NCBI RefSeq assembly: GCF_900241005.1
Contig: NZ_OEST01000003.1
Coordinates: 310,001 to 374,000, forward strand
Length of the DNA stretch: 64,000 nucleotides
From: Bacteroides cutis
Lineage (GTDB): Bacteria > Bacteroidota > Bacteroidia > Bacteroidales > Bacteroidaceae
Direction: 5' to 3'
In this document: positions 18,577 to 28,224 of the stretch, piece by piece
Layout of the letters: each line of letters begins with the position of its first letter
Numbering within the stretch: position 1 is the first letter of the stretch
Program-made: the position numbers and the translations under genes
Notes under the pieces: generated by a model
The model's database searches: none
What the model was told of the DNA's origin: nothing
The model's input: only the letters and a program-made list of their open reading frames with translations

Positions 18577-19159
18577 GATAGGTGTTACCGGTGGTATCGG
18601 TAGTGGAAAAAGTGTGGTATCCCATTTGTTGGAGATAATGGGAGTTCCTGTCTATATATCAGATATTGAAACTAAACGGTTAATGACAACGGATATTCGT
18701 ATCCGGCAGGAATTGAAAGCTTTACTGGGGGAAGAGGTGTATAGGAACAGTGAGCTAAATAAGCCTTTGCTCGCCACTTATTTATTTGGGGATGCGGAAC
18801 ATGCCAGACAGGTGAATGATATCATTCATCCCCGGGTAAAGGATGACTTTCGTCAATGGATACGGCAGCGGAATGAATTTTCGATATTAGGTATAGAATC
18901 TGCAATTCTGATTGAAGCCGGTTTTTCGGTGGAAGTGGATACGGTTGTGATGGTATATGCTCCTGAGGAGATACGTTTGCAACGTGCAATAGAGCGGGAT
19001 GCTTCTACACGCGAATTGGTAGAAAAACGTATTTGTAGCCAAATGAATGATGAAAGAAAACGTATGTTGGCTGATTTTGTGATAATGAATGATGGTGAAA
19101 CACCGTTAATTCCTCAGGTTTTGGAGTTAATCACTTCGCTGTCTCAAAATAATTCCTAA
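18566..19159 (+). CDS. coaE: Dephospho-CoA kinase
   Basis: Catalyses the last step of coenzyme A synthesis, ATP-dependent phosphorylation of the ribose 3'-OH. The 197-residue P-loop kinase has the Walker [13 protein letters not shown] (residues 6-17), the DIIHPRV and AILIEAGF motifs and the lid region RAIERD. Start overlaps the YbbR gene, indicating coupled translation. Confidence 0.96.
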   Translation: MSIKIGVTGGIGSGKSVVSHLLEIMGVPVYISDIETKRLMTTDIRIRQELKALLGEEVYRNSELNKPLLATYLFGDAEHARQVNDIIHPRVKDDFRQWIRQRNEFSILGIESAILIEAGFSVEVDTVVMVYAPEEIRLQRAIERDASTRELVEKRICSQMNDERKRMLADFVIMNDGETPLIPQVLELITSLSQNNS

Positions 19160-19208
19160 CTTTAGATAAGGTAGACATCGCTTTCACAATAAAAATAGGT
19201 GAGCTTAT

Positions 19209-19239
19209 TTTGTATTGTCTTTGGCTTGCATTATCTTTG
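19209..19239 (+). promoter_or_regulatory. Promoter of the DUF5606 gene, full consensus
   Basis: TTTG (19209-19212), exactly 19 bp, TATCTTTG (19232-19239). Its position rules out translation starts upstream of about 19246 and supports the ATG at 19282. Confidence 0.85.
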
Positions 19240-19281
19240 CTCACCGAAAAAATAACTACTAATTACAAAAAAGAATATACT

Positions 19282-19704
19282 ATGTTGAAGACTATTTTGT
19301 CTATCTCCGGTAAACCGGGATTGTATAAACTTATTTCTCAGGGAAAGAATATGTTGATTGTAGAATCGCTTGTGGACAAGAAACGTTTTCCTGCTTACGG
19401 TAATGAGAAAATTATTTCTTTAGGCGATATTGCTATGTATACAGATACTGAAGATGTACCTTTGAAAGATGTATTGCTTTCTGTAAAGCAGAAAGAAAAT
19501 GGGGCTGTTGTAACTATGGATCTAAAGAAAGCTACAGCCGATGACTTACGCTCTTATTTGGCAGAGGTGTTACCTGCTTTCGATCGTGATCGTGTTTATC
19601 CGTCGGATATCAAAAAATTGATTTCATGGTATAATCTGCTTGTGGCAAGTGGTATTGACTTTGAAGATGTTGCCGATAAAGAAGAAACAGAGACAGCGGA
19701 ATAA
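19282..19704 (+). CDS. DUF5606 family protein
   Basis: A 140-residue cytoplasmic protein restricted, as far as I know, to Bacteroidota. It begins MLKTILSISGKPGLYKLISQ, a stretch strongly conserved in this family, and ends in an acidic tail. The ATG at 19282 is chosen because an in-frame upstream start would lie inside the promoter. Two halves are visible: an N-terminal beta-rich part (1-70) resembling a small barrel and a helical C-terminal part (80-130). Function unknown. It follows coaE by 122 bp with its own promoter. Confidence 0.85.
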   Translation: MLKTILSISGKPGLYKLISQGKNMLIVESLVDKKRFPAYGNEKIISLGDIAMYTDTEDVPLKDVLLSVKQKENGAVVTMDLKKATADDLRSYLAEVLPAFDRDRVYPSDIKKLISWYNLLVASGIDFEDVADKEETETAE

Positions 19705-19778
19705 ACGTTAGTTTTGAAATATGATAAAAAACGGAGAGTGAATGTCCGGAAACTCTTGACGTACTCTTTTTAGATTGG

Positions 19779-19826
19779 ATTACACGGATTTCGCAGAATA
19801 AATAAAAATAGCGAAATCCGTGTAAT
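19779..19826. repeat. Long perfect intergenic palindrome
   Basis: A 16-bp perfect inverted repeat (19779-19794 with 19811-19826, arm ATTACACGGATTTCGC) with a 16-nt AT-rich loop, in the gap between the convergent DUF5606 and AraC genes. It probably terminates transcription both ways, but its wording (ACACGGATTTCGC) recalls the element at 14801-14862, suggesting a dispersed intergenic repeat family. Confidence 0.75.
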
Positions 19827-19909
19827 TTGTATTTGGAATTATTGTATTATACAAGAAGAAGATAAAACCTCAAGTATCTTTTGGGAGAATTATGATATCT
19901 TTTGCTAAG

Positions 19910-20779
19910 TCAGATATTGTCTCTGTATTCCCGTGGAGAATGTCCTGTTTCTTTGGTGAATAACTTTGAAAATTGTGAAAGGTTGGGTATACCTACAGTT
20001 TCAGCAATTTCTTTGATGCTCAACCGGGACGCCAGTAATAGTGTTTGAGCACGCTCTATCCGTTTCGCCTGTATGTATTGAATGGGGCTCATGCCGCTTA
20101 CTTGTTTGAATATGCGGGTAAAATGATCAGAACTCAAGCACATTTGTTCTGCCAAATCGCTGACATGAATATTCTGATATAAATGATTATCAATATAACT
20201 GAAGATATCCGTTAGTCGTTCATATTGATTCCGTGATTTAGATTCCAATAATTGTGTATTTCCAAGAAAACGGGAAAACAACTGTAATAAAATACCGTTA
20301 CTTTCTATTTCCTGACTCAGATTATAATTCACTTTATTTTGATTTATCGTATAGATATCCGGTATGTTGTCATAAGTCTTGGGATCGGGATTTTGTATAG
20401 CGCAGTTGGGGTTCAGTTCTATGAAACGGAGCATGAGCATACGGTCCATTTCGTTTGCCGGAAGTTGGTAATGGATTTGAGTATTATCGAATAGACTTTG
20501 TCCGCCTATCAGTTGGTCAAAAAAGCATATATAATAATGATTCATGAAATTGTCGCACTCGTACATGTGAAAAGTGAATTTTGGGATAATGAATAATTCT
20601 CCTGCTGATATATAATACTTTTTTTTGTTCATATACACTGCCGCTTCTCCTTCGTCAATCAGATACATGCGGGAAAAAGGACTGATGACATTCTTGTAAC
20701 ACCATTCCTTACCAGCCATATGATAACCTGCATAAAGCATTTGTAAAGAGAGTGTGTTTTTTTCGTTTAGTATCTTCAT
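19910..20779 (-). CDS. AraC-family transcriptional regulator
   Basis: A 289-residue regulator with an N-terminal cupin-like sensing domain (residues about 25-110, with EGEAAVYMNKKKYYISAGELFIIP) and a C-terminal double helix-turn-helix (about 190-289: HVSDLAEQMCLSSDHFTRIFKQVSGMSPIQYIQ, shown here only in part). The start is placed at 20779 (MKILNEKN); the frame stays open 27 codons further upstream, but that extension is hydrophobic and lies in the shared regulatory gap. Divergent from the HZS/SUMF1-like gene with a 151-bp gap holding two direct repeats, so it probably controls that operon. Ligand unknown. Confidence 0.88.
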   Translation of the reverse strand: MKILNEKNTLSLQMLYAGYHMAGKEWCYKNVISPFSRMYLIDEGEAAVYMNKKKYYISAGELFIIPKFTFHMYECDNFMNHYYICFFDQLIGGQSLFDNTQIHYQLPANEMDRMLMLRFIELNPNCAIQNPDPKTYDNIPDIYTINQNKVNYNLSQEIESNGILLQLFSRFLGNTQLLESKSRNQYERLTDIFSYIDNHLYQNIHVSDLAEQMCLSSDHFTRIFKQVSGMSPIQYIQAKRIERAQTLLLASRLSIKEIAETVGIPNLSQFSKLFTKETGHSPREYRDNI

Positions 20780-20832
20780 ATTCCGGGTAATAAACTGATA
20801 ATTTAGCAAAAATATGATTATTCCGATTGGAA

Positions 20833-20905
20833 ATATCGTTTTTTGCAAAGTTTTGCACAAACTTTTATGTCAGTAGAAAGCGTTATATCGTTTATTTTTG
20901 CAAAA
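20833..20905. promoter_or_regulatory. Divergent regulatory region with direct repeats
   Basis: ATATCGTTT followed within 3-6 bp by TTTGCAAA occurs at 20833-20849 and again at 20885-20904, 52 bp apart (about five helical turns). The second copy contains the -7 element TATTTTTG (20893-20900) of the rightward operon. Between them is a further TTTTGCAcAA copy (20851-20860). Direct repeats of this spacing are the usual layout of AraC-family operators. Confidence 0.5.
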
Positions 20906-20930
20906 TCAATAATATAAAACACGTAATACT

Positions 20931-23900
20931 ATGAGACACTTTTGTTTATTCATTTATCTGTTGTTATTAGGTAGCATTACTTCTTCCGTTTTTTCACAAG
21001 GATTGGAATATCGTTTGAAATTTTATCAGCCGGAGAAATTCCGGGCCACTGTCCGTTCGCTTCAGCAGACACATAAATTTGCTTATCAACCTGCCAAAGG
21101 TTGGGAGGAAGCTATCAAGGCACTTGAGGATAATCGAGTATCTCTGATTGAAGGAATAACAAAAGGTGACAAAAAAGCAATCCGGCAAGCAGAAGAAATA
21201 TTGAATACGTTGGATGCAACTTTATTGGCCAATCCGTTGATAAAGGGAAAACAGATTGTTGCTATCCGTCGTATATTGGGCAATAAGGCACGTACTGCTA
21301 TTCGGGGTGATTTGGGAATTGTTCCGGCTAATTTTCATAATAACTTTGCAATCCCCCATCCTTCGAAGGACTGGAATAATGAATTCGTTTCATTGAATAT
21401 CATTCCGGGGAAAATACAATATAAAACATTGTATAGACCAACTGAAGGGGTTATCATTTCCGATCCGGAGCCTCATTTTGATGGTGAAAGGTTGATGTAT
21501 TCTTCCATAGGTACCAATAATCACTGGCATTTGTTCGAGTTGAACCTGAAAGATGGGGCAACCAAACAACTTACTCCCGAAAGTTATCGTGATTTCGATT
21601 CCTTTGATGGGTGTTATGCCCCTGATGGGAGTTATATCTTTTGTTCTACCGGTACATTCCTAGGATTGCCTTGTACGGACGGAGGAAGCCATATGTGCGG
21701 ACTTTTTCGTTATGATCCTGCTACCGGAGATACTCGCCAACTTACTTATGATCAGGATAGCAATTGGGGACCGGTAGTTATGGATAATGGGATGATTTTG
21801 TACCAACGTTGGGAATATGCCGATATTCCACATTCAAACTCACGTATCATGTTCACAATGAATCCTGACGGTACAAATCAACGTGCTTATTACGGTTCCA
21901 ATTCCTATTTTCCTACATCTTACTTCGATGCACGTCCCATTCCCGGAAGTTCGTCGGCAATGGTGGGTATTGTTACAGGGCATCACAGTATACCTCGTAG
22001 TGGACGGCTCATTCTCATTGATACCAGTAAAGGGCGACAAGAAGTGGACGGCGTTATCGGTGAAATTCCCTATTCGGGTCGGAAAGTACAAGCCGAAATC
22101 AGAGATCGTCAGGCAGATGGATGTTGGCCGCGCTTTCTACATCCTTGGCCATTGAATGATACTTATTATCTTGTTGCAATGAAAGCTACCCCCAATTCGT
22201 TATGGGGAATTTATCTGGTAGACACTTTCGATAATATGACACTTATTACAGAAGAAGAAGAGGTGGCTTATTTGTCTCCGGTATTGGTTGAGAAACGTCG
22301 TACCCCTCCTGTTATTCCCAATATGGTGACACCGGAAGCTAAAGATGCTACTATTTTCATTCAGGACATTTATATCGGTGGCGGGCTGAAAGATATTCCC
22401 CGTGGCAGTGTGAAGAAACTTCGTATCGGTACTTACGACTTCAGCCCCTGGAAGCAGGGCGGGCTGTTGGGAACCATCGGCATGGATGGACCATGGGATA
22501 TCAAACGTATTGTAGGTGAAGCCGATATAGAAGAAGACGGTTCAGCTCTATTTAAAGTACCTGCCAATACTCCACTCTTTATTCAGCCGCTTGATGCTGA
22601 AGGAAAAGCTCTACAAGTGATGCGTAGTTGGTTTACGGCTATGCCAGGTGAAGTACTCTCTTGTATAGGTTGTCACGAAGATCGTAATATGATTGTCATT
22701 CCACGTAAAACGAAAGTGTCCGACAAAGCTCCTCAATCCATACTGCAATGGCAGGGAAGGGAACGTGGATTTAGTTATCGCCATGAGGTACAACCTGTTC
22801 TGGATCGTTATTGCGTAGGATGCCATGACAGTGAAAATAATGGTCGTCCCTATTTGAAAGGAGACAAATGGATTACTGACTGGAGTTCTCAGATCTCAGG
22901 TAGAGCCAGTTCCTCCTATGGCGGACATTTTACTAAATCCTATGTCGACCTTCATCGTTATGTACGTCGTCCTGGTATTGAAAGTGATATGCATATGCTT
23001 GTTCCCATGGATGTACATGCCGACCAGACAGAGTTGATACAGTTACTTAATAAAGGTCATCATAATGTGAAACTTGATTCAGTTTCTATTACCAAATTGG
23101 CTTGTTGGATTGATTTTAATGCGCCGTTCCATGGAAGACGCAGTGATATTGCAACTTACGACAGAACCAAGCAAAGCCGTGAACTCCGTGCCTTGTATCG
23201 TGATATGTTCGGTGCACCGGAACAGGACTTGGAGTGGCTTCCTGAGATACCGGATGATATTGAATTCCGGGCTCCTGTAAAAGTTATGGTAGAAAAAGGT
23301 GATACTTTGCTTAAGGGGTGGCCAATACCGGGAAAACAAGTACTGAATATGCAATCTAACCAGATGAATGACTATCAGATGACTTTAGAAATATCCAAAG
23401 GTATAAACTTGAAACTCATCAAAGTACCTGCTGGTAAATTCATCATGGGAAGTACTCGTCAGACAGATGAAATGCCACAAACCGCCGTTACTATCGAGAA
23501 GCCTTTCTGGATAGGGCAGTTTGAGATTACCAATCGTCAGTTTCGTGCTTTCGATCCCACGCACGACAGTCGTGATGAACATCGTCATGGTTATCAGTTC
23601 GGACGTAGAGGATACTCTATGAACGGTGAAGAACAGCCGGCGGTCCGTGTTTCGTGGAAACAGGCGATGGAATTTTGTGAATGGTTGTCTAAAAAGACGG
23701 GTATGCATTTTTCCTTGCCTGACGAAGCGCAGTGGGAGTGGGCGTGTCGTGCAGGAAGTAATACCGATTTTTGGTTTGGTAATTTGGGAGTAGATTTCTC
23801 TCCTTATGCCAACATGGGTGACATCCGTTTAAAAGAATTTGCTGCCTGTACTGCTTATAAGTTCTATGAAAGTGCACGAATCATACCCAATCCCAACCAA

Positions 23901-24221
23901 TACGATGATTGGATTCCACGTGATACTACCTATAATGATGGTGGATTCATATCTGAAGAGGTAGGAAGATACATCGCTAATCCGTGGGGGGTATATGATA
24001 TGCACGGCAATGTTTGGGAGTGGACTCGTTCTGTTTATAAACCCTATCCTTATCGGGCAGATGATGGACGGAATGATGTGGCTATTACTGGCGAAAAGCG
24101 TGTAGCCCGTGGTGGTTCGTGGTATGATCGCCCCTTCCGTAACACTTCTTCATTCCGCCTTCCTTATCGTGATTATCAAAAAGTATATAATGTTGGTTTC
24201 CGGGTTGTAATGACAGAATGA
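20931..24221 (+). CDS. Exported HZS-alpha/TolB-like protein with CxxCH motifs and SUMF1 domain
   Basis: A 1096-residue exported protein (signal peptide 1-22). Residues about 150-480 look like a beta-propeller with TolB-like wording (FDGERLMYSS, YAPDGSYIFCST, SGRLILIDT). Residues about 490-760 match the hydrazine-synthase-alpha-type middle domain often seen in Bacteroidota and Planctomycetes, and hold two CxxCH motifs, C578-C581-H582 (CIGCHE) and C628-C631-H632 (CVGCHD), the form of covalent haem c sites. Residues about 820-1096 form a SUMF1/FGE-sulfatase fold (MGSTRQTDEMPQ..., DEAQWEWACRAG, MHGNVWEWT, RGGSWYDRP). The C-terminal segment lacks the cysteine pair used by formylglycine-generating enzymes, so that activity is unlikely. 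Divergent from an AraC regulator and 4 bp upstream of a propeller lipoprotein gene. True role unknown; an extracytoplasmic redox or binding protein is one possibility. Confidence 0.75.
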   Translation: MRHFCLFIYLLLLGSITSSVFSQGLEYRLKFYQPEKFRATVRSLQQTHKFAYQPAKGWEEAIKALEDNRVSLIEGITKGDKKAIRQAEEILNTLDATLLANPLIKGKQIVAIRRILGNKARTAIRGDLGIVPANFHNNFAIPHPSKDWNNEFVSLNIIPGKIQYKTLYRPTEGVIISDPEPHFDGERLMYSSIGTNNHWHLFELNLKDGATKQLTPESYRDFDSFDGCYAPDGSYIFCSTGTFLGLPCTDGGSHMCGLFRYDPATGDTRQLTYDQDSNWGPVVMDNGMILYQRWEYADIPHSNSRIMFTMNPDGTNQRAYYGSNSYFPTSYFDARPIPGSSSAMVGIVTGHHSIPRSGRLILIDTSKGRQEVDGVIGEIPYSGRKVQAEIRDRQADGCWPRFLHPWPLNDTYYLVAMKATPNSLWGIYLVDTFDNMTLITEEEEVAYLSPVLVEKRRTPPVIPNMVTPEAKDATIFIQDIYIGGGLKDIPRGSVKKLRIGTYDFSPWKQGGLLGTIGMDGPWDIKRIVGEADIEEDGSALFKVPANTPLFIQPLDAEGKALQVMRSWFTAMPGEVLSCIGCHEDRNMIVIPRKTKVSDKAPQSILQWQGRERGFSYRHEVQPVLDRYCVGCHDSENNGRPYLKGDKWITDWSSQISGRASSSYGGHFTKSYVDLHRYVRRPGIESDMHMLVPMDVHADQTELIQLLNKGHHNVKLDSVSITKLACWIDFNAPFHGRRSDIATYDRTKQSRELRALYRDMFGAPEQDLEWLPEIPDDIEFRAPVKVMVEKGDTLLKGWPIPGKQVLNMQSNQMNDYQMTLEISKGINLKLIKVPAGKFIMGSTRQTDEMPQTAVTIEKPFWIGQFEITNRQFRAFDPTHDSRDEHRHGYQFGRRGYSMNGEEQPAVRVSWKQAMEFCEWLSKKTGMHFSLPDEAQWEWACRAGSNTDFWFGNLGVDFSPYANMGDIRLKEFAACTAYKFYESARIIPNPNQYDDWIPRDTTYNDGGFISEEVGRYIANPWGVYDMHGNVWEWTRSVYKPYPYRADDGRNDVAITGEKRVARGGSWYDRPFRNTSSFRLPYRDYQKVYNVGFRVVMTE

Positions 24222-24225
24222 TTGT

Positions 24226-25149
24226 ATGAAAAGACGTAACTATCTATTTTTCTTTATATGCCTTCTGTACTTGTATGCCTGTTCCATACAAATACAGGGG
24301 CAAGATACTTCGTTTTCCTTTTTTCGGAAATATGGAAAAGAGAAGTTGTTGATTGCAGGATGCGGGTGGAATAAAGTGGCTGTGGTGGATAAACGAACCG
24401 GTTGTCTGGACTGGGAACATCTTTTAGGGAAAGGAGAAGACTGTAATGATGTGGAGTTGACCAAAGAAAAAAACATTCTGTATGCCTATACTTCGGGAGC
24501 CAGACTCATCACTCCTTCACAACAAATTGTGTGGGACTATGAAGTGAAGGTACGTGAAGAAGAGTTGTTTACCGCTACTCAACTCAATTCCGGCGGTTAT
24601 TTACTTGCTATCTGTGGGCATCCTGCGCGTATTGTCGAATTGGATAGCCAGGGTAATCCATTAAAAGAAATACAATTTGAAACCGGTATTAAGCGCGTAC
24701 ATAACCAGTTCAGGCAAATAGAAAAAACCAGATACGGTACGTATCTGGTTCCTTTATTTGCTACTGGAAATTTGATAGAAATTGATGCTACTGGAAAGAT
24801 TATCAATCAAGTACAAATAGGTGGAACTCTGTTTAGCATTAAGCAACTGAAAGATGGAAAGTTGCTTGTTGCCTGTGGTGACGGACATAAATTGGTAGAA
24901 GTGGACACTAATATCTGGCAGGTAGTTCGCACAATTTCATCAGATGATATCCGGGGGGTATCCTTACTCTTCGTTGCGGAATCTTGCGTTTATCGTAAAG
25001 GACGAATTTTGATATGTAACTGGAACGGGCACAGCGGAGATAAATCTCAGCCCAAACTTGTTGAGATTGATCATAAAAACAGGATAAGGTGGACGTTGAA
25101 CGATCATGGTGAGGTAAAAAATATTTCTGCAGTTTATCCGTTGCCTTGA
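24226..25149 (+). CDS. Beta-propeller lipoprotein
   Basis: A 307-residue protein with an N-terminal hydrophobic segment ending LYLYACS, a plausible lipobox with Cys19, so probably lipid-anchored. The rest is built of repeated four-strand units (KLLIAGCGWNKVAVVDKRTG, GYLLAICGHPARIVELD, GTYLVPLFATGNLIEID, GKLLVACGDGHKLVEVD), the pattern of a six-bladed propeller of the PQQ-like/TolB-like kind. It begins 4 bp after the large HZS/SUMF1-like gene, so the two are one operon and may form a complex outside the cytoplasm. Ligand unknown. Confidence 0.8.
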   Translation: MKRRNYLFFFICLLYLYACSIQIQGQDTSFSFFRKYGKEKLLIAGCGWNKVAVVDKRTGCLDWEHLLGKGEDCNDVELTKEKNILYAYTSGARLITPSQQIVWDYEVKVREEELFTATQLNSGGYLLAICGHPARIVELDSQGNPLKEIQFETGIKRVHNQFRQIEKTRYGTYLVPLFATGNLIEIDATGKIINQVQIGGTLFSIKQLKDGKLLVACGDGHKLVEVDTNIWQVVRTISSDDIRGVSLLFVAESCVYRKGRILICNWNGHSGDKSQPKLVEIDHKNRIRWTLNDHGEVKNISAVYPLP

Positions 25150-25467
25150 GTTTTTTACGTTTTTCTTCAGTCATGTCAAGTGGTGCTTTATGGACTTAAG
25201 CGGTCATATCGGTCGTTCGAGAAATATCCGTATAGTTAATCGCTATACAAAGTGTTTCTCGGGATCTTTTCTTTTTGATTGTGTTGTTGAACAATAAACA
25301 TGAAACCGAAAAATAGAGCAGAAATCGTGTGACTTTTTTTGAATATGGATATAACTTGTAGGTATATAATGAAAATAGGGCTATCCAATAAAGATAATTG
25401 GATAACCCCGGATAATATGAAAAGCCGTTCGTACTTTTCTTGAAGTGTTTTTTATGCTGTTATAGAA
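25150..25467. other. Intergenic region before the 23-bp repeat array
   Basis: Gap between the propeller gene and clpB, which converge. It holds a terminator-like hairpin (25218-25275) and otherwise AT-rich sequence without an open frame of note or RNA-like structure that I can recognise. It is followed by the 23-bp repeat array. Confidence 0.6.
25218..25275 (+). terminator. Terminator-like hairpin after the propeller gene
   Basis: Two matched blocks, CGAGAAA/TTTCTCG (25218-25224 with 25255-25261) and GTATAG/CTATAC (25230-25235 with 25243-25248), form a 13-bp stem interrupted by an internal loop, followed by a T-rich stretch (CTTTTCTTTTTG). It lies 68 bp past the gene stop. Confidence 0.6.
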
Positions 25468-25582
25468 GTTAACATTGTACATCATAATAAGTTAACTTCC
25501 TTGTTCGTATTTAGTTAACTTGTTATTATGTATTTAGTTAACTTCTTATAACCAATGATGTTAACTTCTTGTTGTGTACCTT
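25468..25582. repeat. Five-unit 23-bp tandem repeat with invariant GTTAAC
   Basis: GTTAAC occurs at 25468, 25491, 25514, 25537 and 25560, each exactly 23 bp from the next. Units 2-5 continue TT, and units 4 and 5 share GTTAACTTCTT; the rest of each unit is AT-rich and degenerate (loose consensus GTTAACTTcTTgTTnTGTATTTA). The last unit runs into the clpB stop codon (25581). The region lies downstream of both flanking convergent genes. See the finding on this array. Confidence 0.9.
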
Positions 25583-28175
25583 AATTTTTGAATATCAATC
25601 TGTTCTTTGCTGTATTGGCTTCCACTACAATAGGTTTGTTACGGTCTACTTCCTGTGCCAATAACTTTTTGGATAAATCATTCAATAAATAGTGTTGTAT
25701 GGCACGTTTTACCGGACGAGCACCGAATTCAGGATCAAATCCTGCATTGGCTAAAAAGTCTATGGCAGAATCAGTTAATACTAAGTCCACACCATTGCCT
25801 GCTAACATTTTCTGTACACTCTTGATTTGAAGAGCTACAATTTGTTTGATTTCCGTTTCCGTCAATGGCAGGAACATGATAGTTTCGTCAATACGGTTTA
25901 GGAATTCAGGTCGAATGTTTTTCTTCAGCATATTCATTACTTCCTTCTTGGTTTCTTCTACAATCTCTTCCTTGTTGGAGCTGTTTAATTTTTCCATTTG
26001 GCTTTGAATGTATCCGCTACCCATATTGGAGGTCATAATAATAATAGTGTTCTTGAAATTTACCGTACGTCCTTTATTGTCAGTCAAACGTCCGTCATCC
26101 AATACCTGCAACAAGATGTTGAATACATCGGGATGTGCTTTTTCAATTTCATCGAATAGAACGACAGAATAGGGTTTACGGCGTACAGCTTCAGTCAATT
26201 GTCCCCCTTCGTCATAACCGACATATCCCGGAGGAGCTCCTACCAAGCGGGAAACACTATGTTTCTCTTGGTACTCGCTCATGTCAATACGTGTCATCAT
26301 GGTTTCATCGTCAAACAAAAATTCAGCTAAGGCTTTAGCTAATTCTGTCTTACCTACACCGGTAGTACCCAAGAACAGGAATGAACCAATCGGACGTTTC
26401 GGGTCTTGCAAACCTGCACGGCTACGACGTACTGCATCAGAAACAGCTTCAATTGCTTCGTCTTGACCGATAACTCGTTCATGTAATTCTTCTTCTAAGT
26501 TAAGCAGCTTTTCTTTTTCGCTTTGCAGCATTTTGCTGACAGGTATGCCTGTCCAACGGGATACTACATCAGCAATGTCTTCTGCATCAACTTCTTCTTT
26601 AATCATGGCTTTGTCACCCTGCATTTTATGAAGTTTCTGTTGAGTGTCCTCAATCTCTTGATTCAATGCTTGTAATTTACCGTAACGGATTTCGGCAACC
26701 TTTCCATAATCGCCTTCACGTTCAGCTTTTTCGGCCTCAAACTTCAGATTTTCTATTTCAATCTTGTTTTGCTGAATCTTGTTGACCAAAGTCTTTTCGC
26801 TTTGCCATTTGGCTTTATGTGAATTTTCTTGTTCTTTTAGTTCAGCAAGTTCTTTACCGATTTGTTCCAATTTCGGTTTATCATTTTCGCGCTTGATGGC
26901 TTCACGTTCAATTTCCAACTGCTTAATTTTGCGAGAAATCTCGTCCAATTCTTCCGGCACGGAATCAACTTCCATACGTAATTTGGCAGCGGCTTCATCC
27001 ATCAGGTCGATGGCTTTATCCGGCAGAAAACGGTCGGTAATGTAACGGTTACTTAACTCTACGGCAGCAATGATGGCATCATCTTTAATTCGTACATGGT
27101 GATGGTTTTCGTAACGTTCTTTCAAACCACGCAGAATAGAAATAGTACTCAATGTGTCCGGTTCATTTACCATCACGATTTGGAAACGGCGTTCCAGTGC
27201 TTTGTCCTTTTCAAAATACTTTTGATATTCATCAAGGGTAGTGGCACCGATACTTCTCAGTTCACCACGTGCCAAAGCCGGTTTTAAGATATTGGCGGCA
27301 TCCATGGCGCCTTCACCCTTACCTGCACCCACTAACGTGTGGATTTCATCAATAAATAAGATGATATCTCCCTCCGATTTTTTTACCTCGTTGACTACTG
27401 CTTTCAGACGTTCCTCAAATTCGCCTTTGTATTTGGCTCCTGCTACCAATGCACCCATATCCAATGAATAGACTTGTTTATTCTTTAAGTTATCGGGTAC
27501 ATCACCACGTAGAATACGGTGTGCTAGTCCCTCTACAATAGCAGTCTTACCTGTACCCGGTTCGCCTATTAATATGGGATTATTCTTGGTACGTCGACTT
27601 AGAATTTGTAATACACGACGGATTTCTTCATCACGTCCAATGACTGGATCAAGTTTACCGTTTCGGGCGGCTTCATTCAAATTGATGGCATATTTTTCTA
27701 AAGACTGATAAGTATCCTCACTGGATTGGGAAGTTACCTTCTCACCTTTTCGTAACTCATTGATTGCTTCCCGTAACTCTTTCTCCGTCATTCCTGCATC
27801 TTTCAGAATGGTGGAAGTGGTACTTTTCACGTTCAGTAATGCCAATATTATAGGTTCCAACGAAACAAATTCGTCACCCATATCTTTCGAGTATTGGGTA
27901 GCCTTTTGAAGGACTTCGTTGGTCTCGCGGCTCAAATACGGTTCTCCACCTGTAACTTTTGGTAGTGAATCTATCTGCTTGTCAAGAATAAGAGCTATCT
28001 GTTGGCCGTTCATGCCTAGTTTCTGAAAGATGAAGTTGGTGACGTTTTCACCTACTTTCATTACGCTTTGAAGCAGATGTACAGGCTCGATAGCTTGTTG
28101 CCCTCGGCTTTGTACCAAATTTACTGCTTCTTGTACAGCCTCTTGCGCTTTAATGGTAAAATTGTTAAAGTTCAT
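25581..28175 (-). CDS. clpB: ATP-dependent disaggregase ClpB
   Basis: Hexameric AAA+ chaperone that, with DnaK, pulls polypeptides out of heat-induced aggregates. The 864-residue protein has all parts: N-domain (1-150), first AAA module with Walker A GEPGTGKT at 204-211, middle coiled-coil domain (about 400-525) that docks DnaK, and second AAA module with Walker A near 605 (GTTGVGKT) and the [18 protein letters not shown] pore region. dnaK lies 11 kb away in the window. The leader carries a sigma-54-like element (28225-28241) shared with the dnaK leader. Confidence 0.98.
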   Translation of the reverse strand: MNFNNFTIKAQEAVQEAVNLVQSRGQQAIEPVHLLQSVMKVGENVTNFIFQKLGMNGQQIALILDKQIDSLPKVTGGEPYLSRETNEVLQKATQYSKDMGDEFVSLEPIILALLNVKSTTSTILKDAGMTEKELREAINELRKGEKVTSQSSEDTYQSLEKYAINLNEAARNGKLDPVIGRDEEIRRVLQILSRRTKNNPILIGEPGTGKTAIVEGLAHRILRGDVPDNLKNKQVYSLDMGALVAGAKYKGEFEERLKAVVNEVKKSEGDIILFIDEIHTLVGAGKGEGAMDAANILKPALARGELRSIGATTLDEYQKYFEKDKALERRFQIVMVNEPDTLSTISILRGLKERYENHHHVRIKDDAIIAAVELSNRYITDRFLPDKAIDLMDEAAAKLRMEVDSVPEELDEISRKIKQLEIEREAIKRENDKPKLEQIGKELAELKEQENSHKAKWQSEKTLVNKIQQNKIEIENLKFEAEKAEREGDYGKVAEIRYGKLQALNQEIEDTQQKLHKMQGDKAMIKEEVDAEDIADVVSRWTGIPVSKMLQSEKEKLLNLEEELHERVIGQDEAIEAVSDAVRRSRAGLQDPKRPIGSFLFLGTTGVGKTELAKALAEFLFDDETMMTRIDMSEYQEKHSVSRLVGAPPGYVGYDEGGQLTEAVRRKPYSVVLFDEIEKAHPDVFNILLQVLDDGRLTDNKGRTVNFKNTIIIMTSNMGSGYIQSQMEKLNSSNKEEIVEETKKEVMNMLKKNIRPEFLNRIDETIMFLPLTETEIKQIVALQIKSVQKMLAGNGVDLVLTDSAIDFLANAGFDPEFGARPVKRAIQHYLLNDLSKKLLAQEVDRNKPIVVEANTAKNRLIFKN

Positions 28176-28224
28176 ATTTTGTTCTCCTTTCTATTTTTTA
28201 CTTTCTCAATAACACCTTAATGGG

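Noticed and set aside
20931..24221. Naming the protein a hydrazine synthase or a sulfatase-activating enzyme
   Set aside because: The HZS-alpha-type resemblance covers one domain only, and the SUMF1 part lacks the FGE cysteines, so neither reaction is supported.
25468..25582. Could the 23-bp repeat be a CRISPR array
   Set aside because: The conserved part is only 6-11 bp and the period is 23 bp, too short for a repeat plus spacer, and no cas gene is in the window.
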